A stretch of DNA of 64,000 nt from Amycolatopsis deserti (GCF_014653945.1 NZ_BNAU01000012.1:62001-126000), one strand, 5' to 3'. Shown: positions 1 to 8,457, counted from the stretch's first letter. The notes: generated by a model not told the origin, from the sequence alone. Program-made: numbers and translations.

Positions 1-303
1 CTGGTTGACGGCCTCCAGACCCGAGGAGCAGAAGCGGTTGAGCTGGACACCGGCGACGGTGTCGGGCAGGCCGGCGGCCATCGCCGCGGCGCGCGCGATG
101 TCGGCGCCCTGGTCGCCGACCGGCGAGACGACGCCGAGGATGATGTCGTTGATCGCGGCCGGGTCCAGGCCCGGGTGCCGCGCCTGGAGTTCGTGAATCA
201 GTCCGGTCACGAGGTCGATCGGCTTCACCCCGTGCAGGGATCCACCCTTGTTCTTGCCACGGGGCGTCCGGATCGCCTCGTAGATGTATGCCTCGTTGCT
301 CAC
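1..303 (-). CDS. Acetyl-CoA acetyltransferase (thiolase), N-terminal part, cut by window edge
   Basis: The first 101 residues of a thiolase are visible, starting at a GTG at 303 and running off the left edge. The protein opens [17 protein letters not shown] and reaches the motif [13 protein letters not shown], where C92 matches the acyl-accepting cysteine of the family. Thiolases cleave 3-ketoacyl-CoA or condense acetyl-CoA in beta-oxidation and related pathways. The gene is divergent from the double TetR gene at 431, separated by 127 bp, so that regulator is a plausible controller. The other catalytic residues lie outside the window, so chain-length preference cannot be judged. Confidence 0.9.
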   Translation of the reverse strand, partial: MSNEAYIYEAIRTPRGKNKGGSLHGVKPIDLVTGLIHELQARHPGLDPAAINDIILGVVSPVGDQGADIARAAAMAAGLPDTVAGVQLNRFCSSGLEAVNQ

Positions 304-430
304 ACCGACGGTCCTTCCTGCTTACTGCATCCGTCTGGGTCTGACGCTAATTGCCACTAACATACTCCGGCTGAATCCCCTGGTGTCAACCATTTGCAGG
401 GGGTCTCACTCCGGCTAGAGTGGGATCACC

Positions 431-1606
431 ATGTCGAGTACGTCCCGTCGCCCCGACCGCAAGGCCCAGCTGGCCGGCCTGGCCGCCGAGCTGTTCCGCG
501 CCCGCGGCTACCACGGCGTGGGCATCAACGACATCGCGGCGGCGGCCGGTATCACCGGCCCGGCCGTGTACCGGCACTTCGCGGACAAGCAAGCGATCCT
601 GGCGTACGTGCTGCTCGACGGGGTGCGGGAGATGGAGGACGCGACCGCGGCCGCGTTGTCGAGCCTGCGCCGGCCGGACGGTGCGCAGGTGGAGCGGCTG
701 CTGCGGGGCATCGCGGAGTCGTCGGTGGAGCGGCGGGACGTGGCGGCGCTGTGGCGCTGGGAGGGTCGGCACCTCTCGCCGGAGGACCAGCGCGAGATCG
801 GCCGCCGGTCGGCGGCGTTGCTCACGTCGTGGGCGAAGGAGCTCATGAACCTGCGCTCCGACCTGGGGCCGGAGGACGCGGAGCTGCTGTGCTGGGCGGC
901 GCTGAGCGTGTTCGGCAGCGTTTCGGTGCACCGGACGTCGGTGGCGCGGAAGCGGTTCGCCGAGCTGCTGGCGGAGCTGGCGCGGCGGGTGCTGCACGTG
1001 CGGCTGCCGTCGGACGTCGCCGAGGACGAGCCGGCGCCGGTGGGCGTCGGGGTGCCGTCCCGGCGGGAGCAGATCCTGTCGGCGGCGGCGGAGTTGTTCC
1101 AGCGGCGGGGCTTCCACGCGGTGAGCATGGAGGACATCGGCGCGGCGGCCGGCATCGCGGGCCCGAGCGTGTACCGGCACTTTTCGAGCAAGGCGGCACT
1201 GCTGGGGGCGATCGCGCGCCGGGCGGCGGACCGGTTGCTGCTGGACGCCGAGCGGGTTCGCTTGAGCAGTGCGGACGAGACGGAGGCGCTGCGCGGGCTG
1301 ATCGAGTCGTACGTGCGGGTGCTGACCGGTTCGGCGGAGCTGGCGGTGTCGTTCTCGGCCGACGCGGTGAACTACGCGGAGGACGAGGGCCCCGAACTGC
1401 TGCGCATCCAGCGGGACTACGTGGCGCAGTGGGTCAGCCTGCTGGGCGCCGCGCAGCCGTCGCTGAACCCGCGCGAAGCGAAGATCACGGTGCACGCGGC
1501 CCTGACGATCGCGAACGACCTGTCCCGCACCCGGCGGATCAACCAGCGCCCGGGCCTGGCGGCCGAGCTGCGAGTCCTGATGGCGGCGGTGCTGGACCTG
1601 GGCTAG
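431..1606 (+). CDS. Double TetR-type regulator (two TetR domains in one chain)
   Basis: A 391-residue protein with two complete TetR-like N-terminal DNA-binding domains. The first HTH spans about residues 10-56 (GVGINDIAAAAG, VYRHFADK) and the second about 208-256 (AVSMEDIGAAAG, VYRHFSSK). Each is followed by its own all-helical segment, so two roughly 190-residue TetR units are joined head to tail. Ordinary TetR proteins are about 200 residues and dimerise; this one may act as a single-chain pseudo-dimer. It is divergent from the thiolase gene and is the likely regulator of fatty acyl metabolism genes nearby, which is inference. A weak inverted repeat (CACTC...GAGTG, about 408-423) lies just upstream of the start. 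Confidence 0.9.
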   Translation: MSSTSRRPDRKAQLAGLAAELFRARGYHGVGINDIAAAAGITGPAVYRHFADKQAILAYVLLDGVREMEDATAAALSSLRRPDGAQVERLLRGIAESSVERRDVAALWRWEGRHLSPEDQREIGRRSAALLTSWAKELMNLRSDLGPEDAELLCWAALSVFGSVSVHRTSVARKRFAELLAELARRVLHVRLPSDVAEDEPAPVGVGVPSRREQILSAAAELFQRRGFHAVSMEDIGAAAGIAGPSVYRHFSSKAALLGAIARRAADRLLLDAERVRLSSADETEALRGLIESYVRVLTGSAELAVSFSADAVNYAEDEGPELLRIQRDYVAQWVSLLGAAQPSLNPREAKITVHAALTIANDLSRTRRINQRPGLAAELRVLMAAVLDLG

Positions 1607-1663
1607 GTCGGCATTGGCCGAATCCTGCCATTTCGCCCTGCTCGCGCGGGTTACGCCGCTACC

Positions 1664-2191
1664 GTGATCCACGTGAAGCGCGCCCTCCTGTTCCTCCTCC
1701 TTCCGCTGGCCGCGTGCAGCGGCGACGGCGACGGCAAGCCCCCCGAAATCCCGGCACCGGCCACCACCTCCGCGCAACCGCCGGCGCTCACCGCCGCCGA
1801 TGGGCGTGACTACGGCGCCTGCCTGGACGGCAACTGCGAGGTCCTGGTGAGCGATCCCGTCGACATCGCGCTCACCGGGCAGGGCGGAGTCGACCGGATC
1901 TCCGTCCGCGCCGTCACCGCCGAGGGCATCGAGTTCTCCACCGGCGACGGCAGCGGCAGCCTCACCCCCGGCTGCGTCTCCACCATCTACGAGAACGGCA
2001 GCGGCTCGAGGTGCAGCAGCGGCGAACCGGAGAAACCGAAGCCGGTCGACGGGGTTCTCGCGATGCAGGTCGTCGACGTGCGGGACGGCACCGCTGTGCT
2101 CCGGCTCGTCTCCGGTGCCGTCGGTCCGCCGCCCAGCTCGCTCCGGCCGCCGATGCCCCCGATGCCCGTCATCCCGACCTGGCACCCCTGA
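1664..2191 (+). CDS. Small secreted lipoprotein, function unknown
   Basis: A 175-residue protein with a classical lipoprotein signal: positive start (HVKR), hydrophobic stretch and lipobox LAAC with the lipidated cysteine at residue 18. The mature part begins with a Pro/Ala/Thr-rich spacer, then a compact domain containing four cysteines that could form two disulphides (YGACLDGNCEV and PGCVSTIYENGSGSRC). The C-terminus is proline-rich (PPMPPMPVIP). The start is GTG at 1664. It is likely anchored on the outer face of the cytoplasmic membrane. I do not recognise a family; no enzymatic motif is visible. Confidence 0.75.
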   Translation: MIHVKRALLFLLLPLAACSGDGDGKPPEIPAPATTSAQPPALTAADGRDYGACLDGNCEVLVSDPVDIALTGQGGVDRISVRAVTAEGIEFSTGDGSGSLTPGCVSTIYENGSGSRCSSGEPEKPKPVDGVLAMQVVDVRDGTAVLRLVSGAVGPPPSSLRPPMPPMPVIPTWHP

Positions 2192-2299
2192 CACGCGACG
2201 TCTCGAGGGCCGCCCGCCGCCGCCCGGATCCCGCGAAGGCGCCCACCGCGCCCAGGCCCTAACACCGGGCGGCTGGCGTTCACCGACCCCGGTGCGCTA

Positions 2300-2317
2300 A
2301 CCTACTCGCGAGTAGGT
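2300..2317. promoter_or_regulatory. 18-bp perfect palindrome, probable TetR-type operator for the acyl-CoA dehydrogenase pair
   Basis: ACCTACTCGCGAGTAGGT is a perfect 18-bp palindrome whose right end lies 20 bp before the GTG start of the first acyl-CoA dehydrogenase. Size and position suit a TetR-family repressor site overlapping the promoter or transcription start. The cognate regulator is not evident; candidates are the double TetR protein at 431 or the TetR at 21926. Confidence 0.6.
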
Positions 2318-2337
2318 AACGGCGATGGGAGTGCGAC

Positions 2338-3678
2338 GTGGCAGCGCTCAGGGAGAACAGCGGCCGGAAGCGGGACGTGATGGGCCTCGGCCTGGCCGCC
2401 CTCTCCCGGCTCGCGGGCAGCAGGACGCTGGAACGCAGCGGGCTGCGCGAACCGGTTCAGAACCTGGTTTCGGCGGCGACGAGGAGCGGTTTCAAGGTCG
2501 CCGGCGCGGCCAGCCGGACGTTCTCCTCGTCGCGCAAGCGGGGCGGTGACGCGACCCGCCCGGCGCCGGCCGAGGACAAGGGCCTGTTCGACCTCACGCC
2601 GTCCGAAGACCAGCAGATGATCGTCGAGACGGTGAGCGAGTTCGCGGCCGAGCAGCTGCGCCCCGCGGCCGCCGAGGCGGACGAGAAGCTCAGCCCGCCG
2701 GACGGCCTGCTGACCAGGGCGGCCGAGCTGGGCGTGACGCTCATCGGCATCCCCGAGGAGCTGGGCGGCGCCGGCGCGGAACGCTCGGTCGTCACCAACG
2801 CGCTGGTCGCCGAGGCACTCGCCCACGGCGACCTCGGCCTGGCCGTCGCGGTGCTCGCGCCGTCCGCGGTCAGCAACGCGCTCGTCCTGTGGGGCGACGC
2901 ACAGCAGCAGGCCGACTACCTGCCGGAGTTCGTCGGCGAGAACGTGCCGGCCGCGGCGCTGGCCCTGCTGGAGGCCAAGCCGCTGTTCGACCCGTTCAAG
3001 CCCGCCACCAAGGCCCGCCGCACCCCCGGCGGCTACCAGCTGGACGGCGTGAAGTCCCTGGTCCCGCGCGCGGCGCAGGCCGAGCTGTTCATCGTGTCCG
3101 CCGACCTCGAGGGGCGCGGACCAGCGCTGTTCCTCGTCGAGTCGTCGACCGCGGGCGTGTCGATCGAGGCCGAGCCGGCGATGGGCCTGCGCGGCGCGGC
3201 GACCGGGAAGCTGCACCTGGAGAAGGTGTCGCTGCCCGCGGGCGCGCTGCTCGGCGGCGGCTCGCCGGAGGTGTTCACCGAAGCCGTGCGGCTGTCCCGC
3301 CTGGGCTGGGCCGCGCTGGCGACCGGCACCGCGAAGGCCGTCCTGGACTACGTGATCCCGTACGTGAACGAGCGCACGGCGTTCGGCGAGCCGATCAGCC
3401 ACCGCCAGGCGGTCGCGTTCTCGGTCGCGGACATCGCGATCGAACTGGAGGGTATGCGCCTGGTCATGCTGCGTGCCGCGGCGCGGGCCGAGCAGGGCAA
3501 GCCGTTCGCCCGCGAGGTCGCGCTGGCCCGCAAGCTCGCCGCGGACAAGGGCATGCGCATCGGCAGCGCCGGTGTGCAGCTGCTGGGCGGGCACGGGTTC
3601 GTGAAGGAGCACCCGGTCGAGCGGTGGTACCGCGACCTGCGTGCGATCGGTGTGCTCGAGGGCGTCGTCCTCCTCTGA
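2338..3678 (+). CDS. fadE24: Acyl-CoA dehydrogenase, FadE24-like
   Basis: A 446-residue flavoprotein of the acyl-CoA dehydrogenase family with a roughly 85-residue N-terminal extension before the catalytic core (core starts near FDLTPSEDQQMI). It ends almost immediately after the segment GVLEGVVLL, so the C-terminal helix present in most family members is missing; this is also how I remember mycobacterial FadE24. It would oxidise acyl-CoA to enoyl-CoA using FAD. It lies 19 bp upstream of a second acyl-CoA dehydrogenase resembling FadE23, in the fadE24-fadE23 order. Such adjacent pairs can form mixed tetramers in actinobacteria, so a heteromer is likely. Start is GTG; an 18-bp palindrome precedes it. 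Confidence 0.85.
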   Translation: MAALRENSGRKRDVMGLGLAALSRLAGSRTLERSGLREPVQNLVSAATRSGFKVAGAASRTFSSSRKRGGDATRPAPAEDKGLFDLTPSEDQQMIVETVSEFAAEQLRPAAAEADEKLSPPDGLLTRAAELGVTLIGIPEELGGAGAERSVVTNALVAEALAHGDLGLAVAVLAPSAVSNALVLWGDAQQQADYLPEFVGENVPAAALALLEAKPLFDPFKPATKARRTPGGYQLDGVKSLVPRAAQAELFIVSADLEGRGPALFLVESSTAGVSIEAEPAMGLRGAATGKLHLEKVSLPAGALLGGGSPEVFTEAVRLSRLGWAALATGTAKAVLDYVIPYVNERTAFGEPISHRQAVAFSVADIAIELEGMRLVMLRAAARAEQGKPFAREVALARKLAADKGMRIGSAGVQLLGGHGFVKEHPVERWYRDLRAIGVLEGVVLL

Positions 3679-3697
3679 CAAGCCTGGGAAGGTCATC

Positions 3698-4906
3698 ATG
3701 ATCAATCTGGAAACCCCGAAGAAGGCCCGGGCGCTGATCAACCAGGCGTACCAGGCGGCGTCGGAAGTGCTGCGGCCGATCTCGCGCAAGTACGACCGCG
3801 CCGAGCACGAGTACCCGGTCGAGCTGGACATGTTCGCTGCGGTGCTGGACGGGCTGAACTCCTCCGGTGAGGGTGGCGCGGGCGCGGCGGGCGTGCGGCG
3901 CGACGAGAAGGAGAAGGCGACCGGGAACCGCAACGGCGGCAACCTGGCGACGGTGCTCGGCACGATCGAGATGTGCTGGGGCGACGTCGGTCTGCTGCTG
4001 TCGATGCCGCGGCAGGGCCTGGGCAACGCCGCGATCGCGTCGGTGGCGAACGACGAACAGCTGAAGCGGTTCGCGAAGACGTGGGCCGCGATGGCGATCA
4101 CCGAACCGGGCACCGGTTCGGACTCGGCGAACATCACCACGACCGCCACCGAGGACGGCGACAGCTACATCCTCAACGGCGAGAAGATCTTCGTGACGTC
4201 GGGCGACCGCGCGGACGCCGTGGTCGTGTGGGCCACTTTGGACAAGTCGCTCGGCCGCGCGGCGATCAAGTCGTTCGTGGTGGAGAAGGGCACGCCGGGC
4301 TTCGAGGTCGTGCGGCTGGAGCACAAGCTCGGGATCCGTGCCTCCGACACGGCGGTGCTGCGGTTCGACAACTGCCGCGTGCCGAAGGAGAACCTGCTCG
4401 GTTCGCCGGAGATCAACACGTCCAAGGGGTTCGCGGGGGTCATGCAGACCTTCGACAACACGCGCCCCCTGGTCGCGGCGATGGCGGTCGGCCTGGCGCG
4501 GGCCGCGCTGGAGGAGACGGCGAAGATCCTGGCCGAGGCGGGTGTCGTGGTGGACTACGATCGCCCCGCGCACCACCAGCACGCCGCGGCGGCCGCGTAC
4601 CTGGAACTGGAAGCCGACTACGAGGCGGCGTACCTGCTGACGCTGGAGTCGGCGTGGATGGCCGACAACCGCAAGCCGAACTCGCTGCAGGCCTCCATGG
4701 CGAAGGCGAAGGCCGGCCGGTCCGTCGTGGACATCACGCTGAAGTGCGTCGAGCTGATCGGCACGCTCGGCTACACGGAGGAAATGCTGCTCGAGAAGTG
4801 GGCCCGGGATTCGAAGATCCTGGACATTTTTGAAGGCACGCAGCAGATCCAGCAGCTGATCGTGGCGCGGCGGCTGCTGGGGAAGACGTCGGCGGAGCTG
4901 AAGTAG
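3698..4906 (+). CDS. fadE23: Acyl-CoA dehydrogenase, FadE23-like
   Basis: A 402-residue acyl-CoA dehydrogenase. ATG at 3698 is chosen because it is preceded by GGGAAGG and gives the family-like opening MINLETPKKAR; an upstream in-frame start would overlap the previous gene. Visible family features are AITEPGTGSDSANI near the middle (flavin and substrate contacts) and the C-terminal ILDIFEGTQQIQQL, where the Glu of FEGT sits at the usual catalytic-base position. It is co-transcribed with the preceding gene and probably forms a mixed complex with it. The last 91 bp are repeated with 4 mismatches at 5804-5894, which suggests that an element once integrated at this 3' end. Confidence 0.88.
   Translation: MINLETPKKARALINQAYQAASEVLRPISRKYDRAEHEYPVELDMFAAVLDGLNSSGEGGAGAAGVRRDEKEKATGNRNGGNLATVLGTIEMCWGDVGLLLSMPRQGLGNAAIASVANDEQLKRFAKTWAAMAITEPGTGSDSANITTTATEDGDSYILNGEKIFVTSGDRADAVVVWATLDKSLGRAAIKSFVVEKGTPGFEVVRLEHKLGIRASDTAVLRFDNCRVPKENLLGSPEINTSKGFAGVMQTFDNTRPLVAAMAVGLARAALEETAKILAEAGVVVDYDRPAHHQHAAAAAYLELEADYEAAYLLTLESAWMADNRKPNSLQASMAKAKAGRSVVDITLKCVELIGTLGYTEEMLLEKWARDSKILDIFEGTQQIQQLIVARRLLGKTSAELK
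4816..4906 (+). repeat. Direct repeat copy 1 (3' end of fadE23), att-like
   Basis: The final 91 bp of the FadE23-like gene match 5804-5894 at 87 of 91 positions by direct comparison, including both stop codons. Tyrosine-recombinase elements often integrate in a gene's 3' end and carry a replacement end, leaving exactly this arrangement. The repeat lies next to an integrase fragment at 5013-5099. Confidence 0.8.
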
Positions 4907-4922
4907 CTTGTGAGACAAGGGA

Positions 4923-4960
4923 AACCGCCCGGCTCGTGTGGTGCTGCGAGCCGGGCGGTT
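4923..4960 (+). terminator. Rho-independent-type terminator after fadE23
   Basis: An inverted repeat with a 12-bp core, CCGCCCGGCTCG and CGAGCCGGGCGG, extending to 14 bp with flanking A/T pairs, around a 10-nt loop. It is followed by the T-rich tract TTCTCATTT and lies 17 bp after the stop codon of the dehydrogenase pair. Confidence 0.85.
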
Positions 4961-5012
4961 CTCATTTGCCCGGATGACGGGACGGGCGGTTTTCAAGATC
5001 AGGCCGCCTGCA

Positions 5013-5099
5013 GGCCGTCATCCGGGGGGTGTACGTCCGGAGCGTGAAGCCCGGATCGGCGCGGCCGAGGTAGTCCGCCAGCTCCTTGATCGACACCCC
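5013..5099 (-). pseudogene. Tyrosine recombinase (phage/ICE integrase), C-terminal fragment
   Basis: On the minus strand, 29 residues read GVSIKELADYLGRADPGF followed by TLRTYTPRM. This is the C-terminal catalytic-box region of actinobacterial tyrosine recombinases, with the nucleophile tyrosine in the TYT motif. Everything upstream of it (core-binding domain, first catalytic Arg, His-x-x-Arg box) is absent, and the downstream tail is unlike intact integrases. It is therefore a decayed remnant. It lies between two copies of the fadE23 3' end and close to the left one, as expected for an integrase gene next to its attachment site. Confidence 0.65.
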
Positions 5100-5197
5100 C
5101 TGCCGCTCCGCTTCGGCCGGCGGCCAGGGCTCGGACATGCGACACCATCCATGAGCGGCTCGACGTGATATGCCCGAGGCGCCGCAGTTGGCCCTCA

Positions 5198-5494
5198 TCA
5201 CAGTTCGGTCGCTACCTGTTCAGCCCCTGGTCCACCGTAACGCCGCACCACCGTGGTCCCCGCTGGCAACTCGGCATCGCGCAGGACCGGCCGGACGATC
5301 TCGTGCAAGCGGTCAGCATCAGGCCCGTACATGTAGAACGTGACGCTGCCGTCCTGGAGATTCACCTCGTGGCCATCGAGCTCGCCTACGCCAGCGGCAT
5401 TGATCGCTTTGAAGAGCGGCGCTTCAATCGAATCCCAGTCCACTGAGAGCCCGGCCGCGGACGGGATGCGCACCAAAACAGCATGTTCAGCCAC
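5198..5494 (-). CDS. Hypothetical protein, small conserved actinobacterial type
   Basis: A 98-residue protein starting at GTG 5494. It contains VNLQDGSVTFYMYGPDADRL and a preceding GVGELDGHEV, a pattern I associate with a small family of uncharacterised actinobacterial proteins in which a GEFDG segment is followed by a YGPDAD segment. There is no signal peptide or membrane helix, so it is probably cytoplasmic. It sits alone inside the putative relic integrated element, so it may be former cargo. Function is unknown, and the ribosome binding site is weak. Confidence 0.6.
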   Translation of the reverse strand: MAEHAVLVRIPSAAGLSVDWDSIEAPLFKAINAAGVGELDGHEVNLQDGSVTFYMYGPDADRLHEIVRPVLRDAELPAGTTVVRRYGGPGAEQVATEL

Positions 5495-5803
5495 CAGCAG
5501 GACAATACTTGATCCGGCAGACCCATGACCGGCACCGCCCAGCCTGGCGGGGTGGACCCGCGCCGCGAGGAGATCACCTCAGCGGAGCCGTCTGCGAGGG
5601 CCGCGCGCAGCAAGAGCCGCAGGTCAGAGCCCTTTTCCTGGTCTCCGGCTACGGTTCCCAAGCTGAGAACCGAGCGTCACGTCGTCTCCAGGCCGTCCGA
5701 CGCCGGGCAGGGGTGAGAAAGCCCGAGAAACGTCGAGAGTCATCAGCGCAGGTCAAGCGCTCTTACCGACGATCAGTCGCAGGTGGACCGGAACCCACCG
5801 CAG
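5495..5803. other. Non-coding remnant sequence inside the relic element
   Basis: About 300 bp between the small hypothetical gene and the second fadE23 3'-end copy. I see no convincing gene on either strand, and codon-position GC bias looks weaker than in neighbouring genes. It probably represents decayed element DNA. Confidence 0.4.
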
Positions 5804-5894
5804 GATCCTGGACATTTTTGAACGCACGCAGCAGATCCAGCAGCTCATCGTCGCGCGGCGGCTGCTGGGGAAGACGTCGGCGGAGCTGGAGTAG
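5804..5894 (+). repeat. Direct repeat copy 2 (orphan fadE23 3' end), att-like
   Basis: 91 bp matching 4816-4906 with 4 substitutions. The orphan copy reads ILDIFERTQQIQQL, replacing the normally invariant Gly after the catalytic Glu with Arg, and still ends in a stop codon. With no gene attached it is free of coding constraint. It is read as the original chromosomal 3' end displaced by an integration event (attR-like). Confidence 0.8.
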
Positions 5895-5918
5895 ACCGGT
5901 GAGGTGAACCCGCCCGGC

Positions 5919-5954
5919 TCCCGGTTGCGCGAGGTTGAGATCGCGCAACCGGGA
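5919..5954 (+). terminator. Hairpin terminator after the orphan fadE23 3' end
   Basis: TCCCGGTTGCGCGA and TCGCGCAACCGGGA form a perfect 14-bp stem with an 8-nt loop, 24 bp after the orphan stop codon. The flanking text (AACCCGCCCGGCTC) resembles the start of the terminator after copy 1, so the duplicated segment may have included a terminator. Confidence 0.65.
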
Positions 5955-6007
5955 TTCCGCGCCGCGGCGGGCGATCTGCTCCCGTCAGGAGCGGTTAGGC
6001 TTTCCGC

Positions 6008-6988
6008 GTGCGACCAGCGACGGTGAAGCTCCGGCCGGACACCGATCCCGCCACCATCGAACCGCGCCTCGCCGGGTCGGGGGCCGAGCGGCTCCTCATC
6101 GACGCGCCCTTGCCCGCACCCGTCCTCGCCGCCGCGGCGGAGGCGATCGCCGCGCATCCGGGCGTCGCGCTCCACCTGCTGGGCGAGGCCGATCCCGCGC
6201 AGCTGCGCCATTTCCGCCACGTGCGCGAACTCGCCCTCGACCTGCCGCACGCCACCGCCTTCGACGTGCTCGCCGAGTTCACCGAACTCCGCGACCTCCG
6301 GCTCGGCCGCACCGACTCCACCAAACCGTCCCTCGCCTTCCTCGGCGGCCTGACGAACCTGCGCACGCTCTCCCTCGACGGGCACGGCAGGGACTTCGAG
6401 GCCATCGCCGGGGCCTCCTCCCTGCGCCACCTCGCACTGCGCTCCCCGCGCATGAAGACCCTCGAGCCCCTGCGCGGCCACCCCGCGCTCGAGACCTTCG
6501 CCATGGACTTCGGCGGCATCCGGGACCTGACCCCACTCGCCGGCATTCCGACGCTGCGGGGGCTCGCCCTGTTCCAGATCCGCGGACTAGAAAACCTCGG
6601 CGCTCTGGCCGACTGCGTCAACCTCGAAGCCGTCTCCCTCGGGGCGCTCAAGCACGTCCCCGGCCTCCAGCCACTCGCCGGGCATCCCGCCCTGCGGTTC
6701 CTGATCCTCGAACTCCTCCGCGGCCTGGACACCCTCGCCCCGCTCGCGACGTGCGAACGCCTCGAACAGCTCGCCCTCTTCGACTCGCGCCCGGCCGACC
6801 GGCGGCTCGACTTCCTCGTCGCGGCGCCCAGCCTTCGGCACGCCCTCATCGGCGACCCCTACCCACCCGACCAGGTCGACGCCCTGCGCGAGCGGTTGCG
6901 CACCCTCCATTACCGCGGCGAGAACCTGCGCGGCGACGGCTCCGCTCTCCGCGTCCACTGGCGCACCCCGGTCACGGACCTCCTCTGA
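6008..6988 (+). CDS. Leucine-rich-repeat protein, cytoplasmic
   Basis: A 326-residue protein built mostly of degenerate leucine-rich repeats of about 22 residues between roughly residues 75 and 300, for example LTNLRTLSLDGHG, HPALETFAMDFGG and TLRGLALFQIRG. The start is GTG at 6008. No signal peptide, membrane segment or enzymatic domain is visible, so it is probably a cytoplasmic protein-binding scaffold. It lies just right of the relic integration site and stands alone on its strand before the flavoenzyme gene. Its partner is unknown. Confidence 0.75.
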   Translation: MRPATVKLRPDTDPATIEPRLAGSGAERLLIDAPLPAPVLAAAAEAIAAHPGVALHLLGEADPAQLRHFRHVRELALDLPHATAFDVLAEFTELRDLRLGRTDSTKPSLAFLGGLTNLRTLSLDGHGRDFEAIAGASSLRHLALRSPRMKTLEPLRGHPALETFAMDFGGIRDLTPLAGIPTLRGLALFQIRGLENLGALADCVNLEAVSLGALKHVPGLQPLAGHPALRFLILELLRGLDTLAPLATCERLEQLALFDSRPADRRLDFLVAAPSLRHALIGDPYPPDQVDALRERLRTLHYRGENLRGDGSALRVHWRTPVTDLL

Positions 6989-7074
6989 CCGTCCACAAAA
7001 GATCTTCCCGCTCGCCGTAACGCCCTCCGCCCGGGTGCGACTCTCCCTGTTATCCCGGAGGGAGGCAGTTGAAG

Positions 7075-8454
7075 ATGACTGGGTACCTGGTCGAGCCGGC
7101 CTCGGTGGAGGATTTGCGCTCCCGCTTCGACGGGCGGATCGTCACCCCGGAAGACCACGACTTCGAAAGCGTCCGCGGCGTCTTCAACGCCATGATCACC
7201 GCCCGCCCGCAGGTCATCGCGCAGTGCGGCACCGTGCGGGACATCAAGTCGGCACTGGAGTTCGCGCGGGACAGCGGTCTGCCGGTCGCCGTGCGGGGTG
7301 GCGGGCACAGCGTCGCCGGGGCGTGTCTGGCCGACGGCGGCCTCGTCATCGACCTGCGGCGCCTCAACGCCGTCACCGTCGACCCCGGCGCGAAAACCGC
7401 GACGGCCGGCGGTGGCGCCACCTGGGGCGACTTCGACAGAGCCTGCCAGCCGCACGGCCTGGCGACCACCGGCGGCCGCGTCTCGACCACCGGCGTGGCC
7501 GGCCTGACGCTCGGCGGCGGGTCCGGCTGGATCGAGCGCAAGTTCGGCCTCGCCTGCGACAACCTGCTCGCCGTCGACCTCGTCACCGCCGACGGGCGCG
7601 AGGTCACCGCCAGCGAGCACGAGAACCCGGACCTCTTCTGGGCCCTGCACGGCGGCGGCGGCAACTTCGGCGTCGCCACCCGGCTCACCTTCCGCCTGCA
7701 CGAGCTCCCCGAGTTCTCGATCGCCCTGATGCTGTGGCCCGGCGACCAGGGACGCGCGGTCGCCGGTGTCTACCGCGAACTCATGCACACCGCGCCGGAC
7801 GAGGTCGGCGGCGGCCTGCTCTTCCTCACCGGCCCGCCCGAGGAGTTCGTGCCCGCACACCTCGTCGGCAAGCTCTGCTGCGGCGTGCTGGTGACCTGCG
7901 TCGGCCCGGAAACCCGGCTGCGCGAACTCATCGGCCCGCTCCTGTCCACGGCGCCGCAGGGGCAGGTCATCACCGACATCCCCTACGCCGACCTGCAGTG
8001 CATGCTCGACGACCCGCCCGGGTTCCGGAACTACTGGTCCGACGAGAACCTGCGCGAACTGCCCGACGAGGCGCTGGACCGGTTCTGCGAGCGCGCCGAG
8101 GACATGGTCGTGCCGTCACCGTCGCAGCACGCGCTGCTGCCCTGGGGCGGCGCGGTCGCCCACGGCAAGGAGTGGCCGGGGTTCGACCGCGACACCAGGT
8201 GGGCCGTGCACCCGCTGGGCCTGTGGGCCGACCCGGCCGACGACGACCGCGCCATCGCGTGGGCCCGCAACCTGCGCGCCGACATGCGGCCGTGGTCGTC
8301 CGGCGACGTCTACCTCAACTTCATCGGCGACGAGGGCGCCGACCGCGTCGTGGCCGGCTACGGGCTGGACAACTACCGGCGGCTGCAACGGATCAAGGCC
8401 GAGTACGACCCGGACAACGTCTTCAACCGCTGGCACAACATCAAGCCCGCCTAG
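7075..8454 (+). CDS. FAD-linked oxidoreductase of the berberine-bridge / 6-hydroxynicotine oxidase type
   Basis: A protein of about 459 residues with an N-terminal PCMH-type FAD-binding domain and a C-terminal berberine-bridge domain (ending DNYRRLQRIKAEYDPDNVF, typical of BBE enzymes). The motif VRGGGHSVAG holds the histidine that usually binds FAD covalently; GRVSTTGVAGLTLGGG and GGGGNFGV are further FAD contacts. ATG at 7075 is preferred over TTG 7069 because the GGAGGGAGG ribosome site ends 9 bp before it. Such enzymes oxidise sugars, alkaloid-like amines or polyketide alcohols with O2; the substrate is not predictable here. No secretion signal is seen. Confidence 0.85.
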   Translation: MTGYLVEPASVEDLRSRFDGRIVTPEDHDFESVRGVFNAMITARPQVIAQCGTVRDIKSALEFARDSGLPVAVRGGGHSVAGACLADGGLVIDLRRLNAVTVDPGAKTATAGGGATWGDFDRACQPHGLATTGGRVSTTGVAGLTLGGGSGWIERKFGLACDNLLAVDLVTADGREVTASEHENPDLFWALHGGGGNFGVATRLTFRLHELPEFSIALMLWPGDQGRAVAGVYRELMHTAPDEVGGGLLFLTGPPEEFVPAHLVGKLCCGVLVTCVGPETRLRELIGPLLSTAPQGQVITDIPYADLQCMLDDPPGFRNYWSDENLRELPDEALDRFCERAEDMVVPSPSQHALLPWGGAVAHGKEWPGFDRDTRWAVHPLGLWADPADDDRAIAWARNLRADMRPWSSGDVYLNFIGDEGADRVVAGYGLDNYRRLQRIKAEYDPDNVFNRWHNIKPA

Positions 8455-8457
8455 GAA

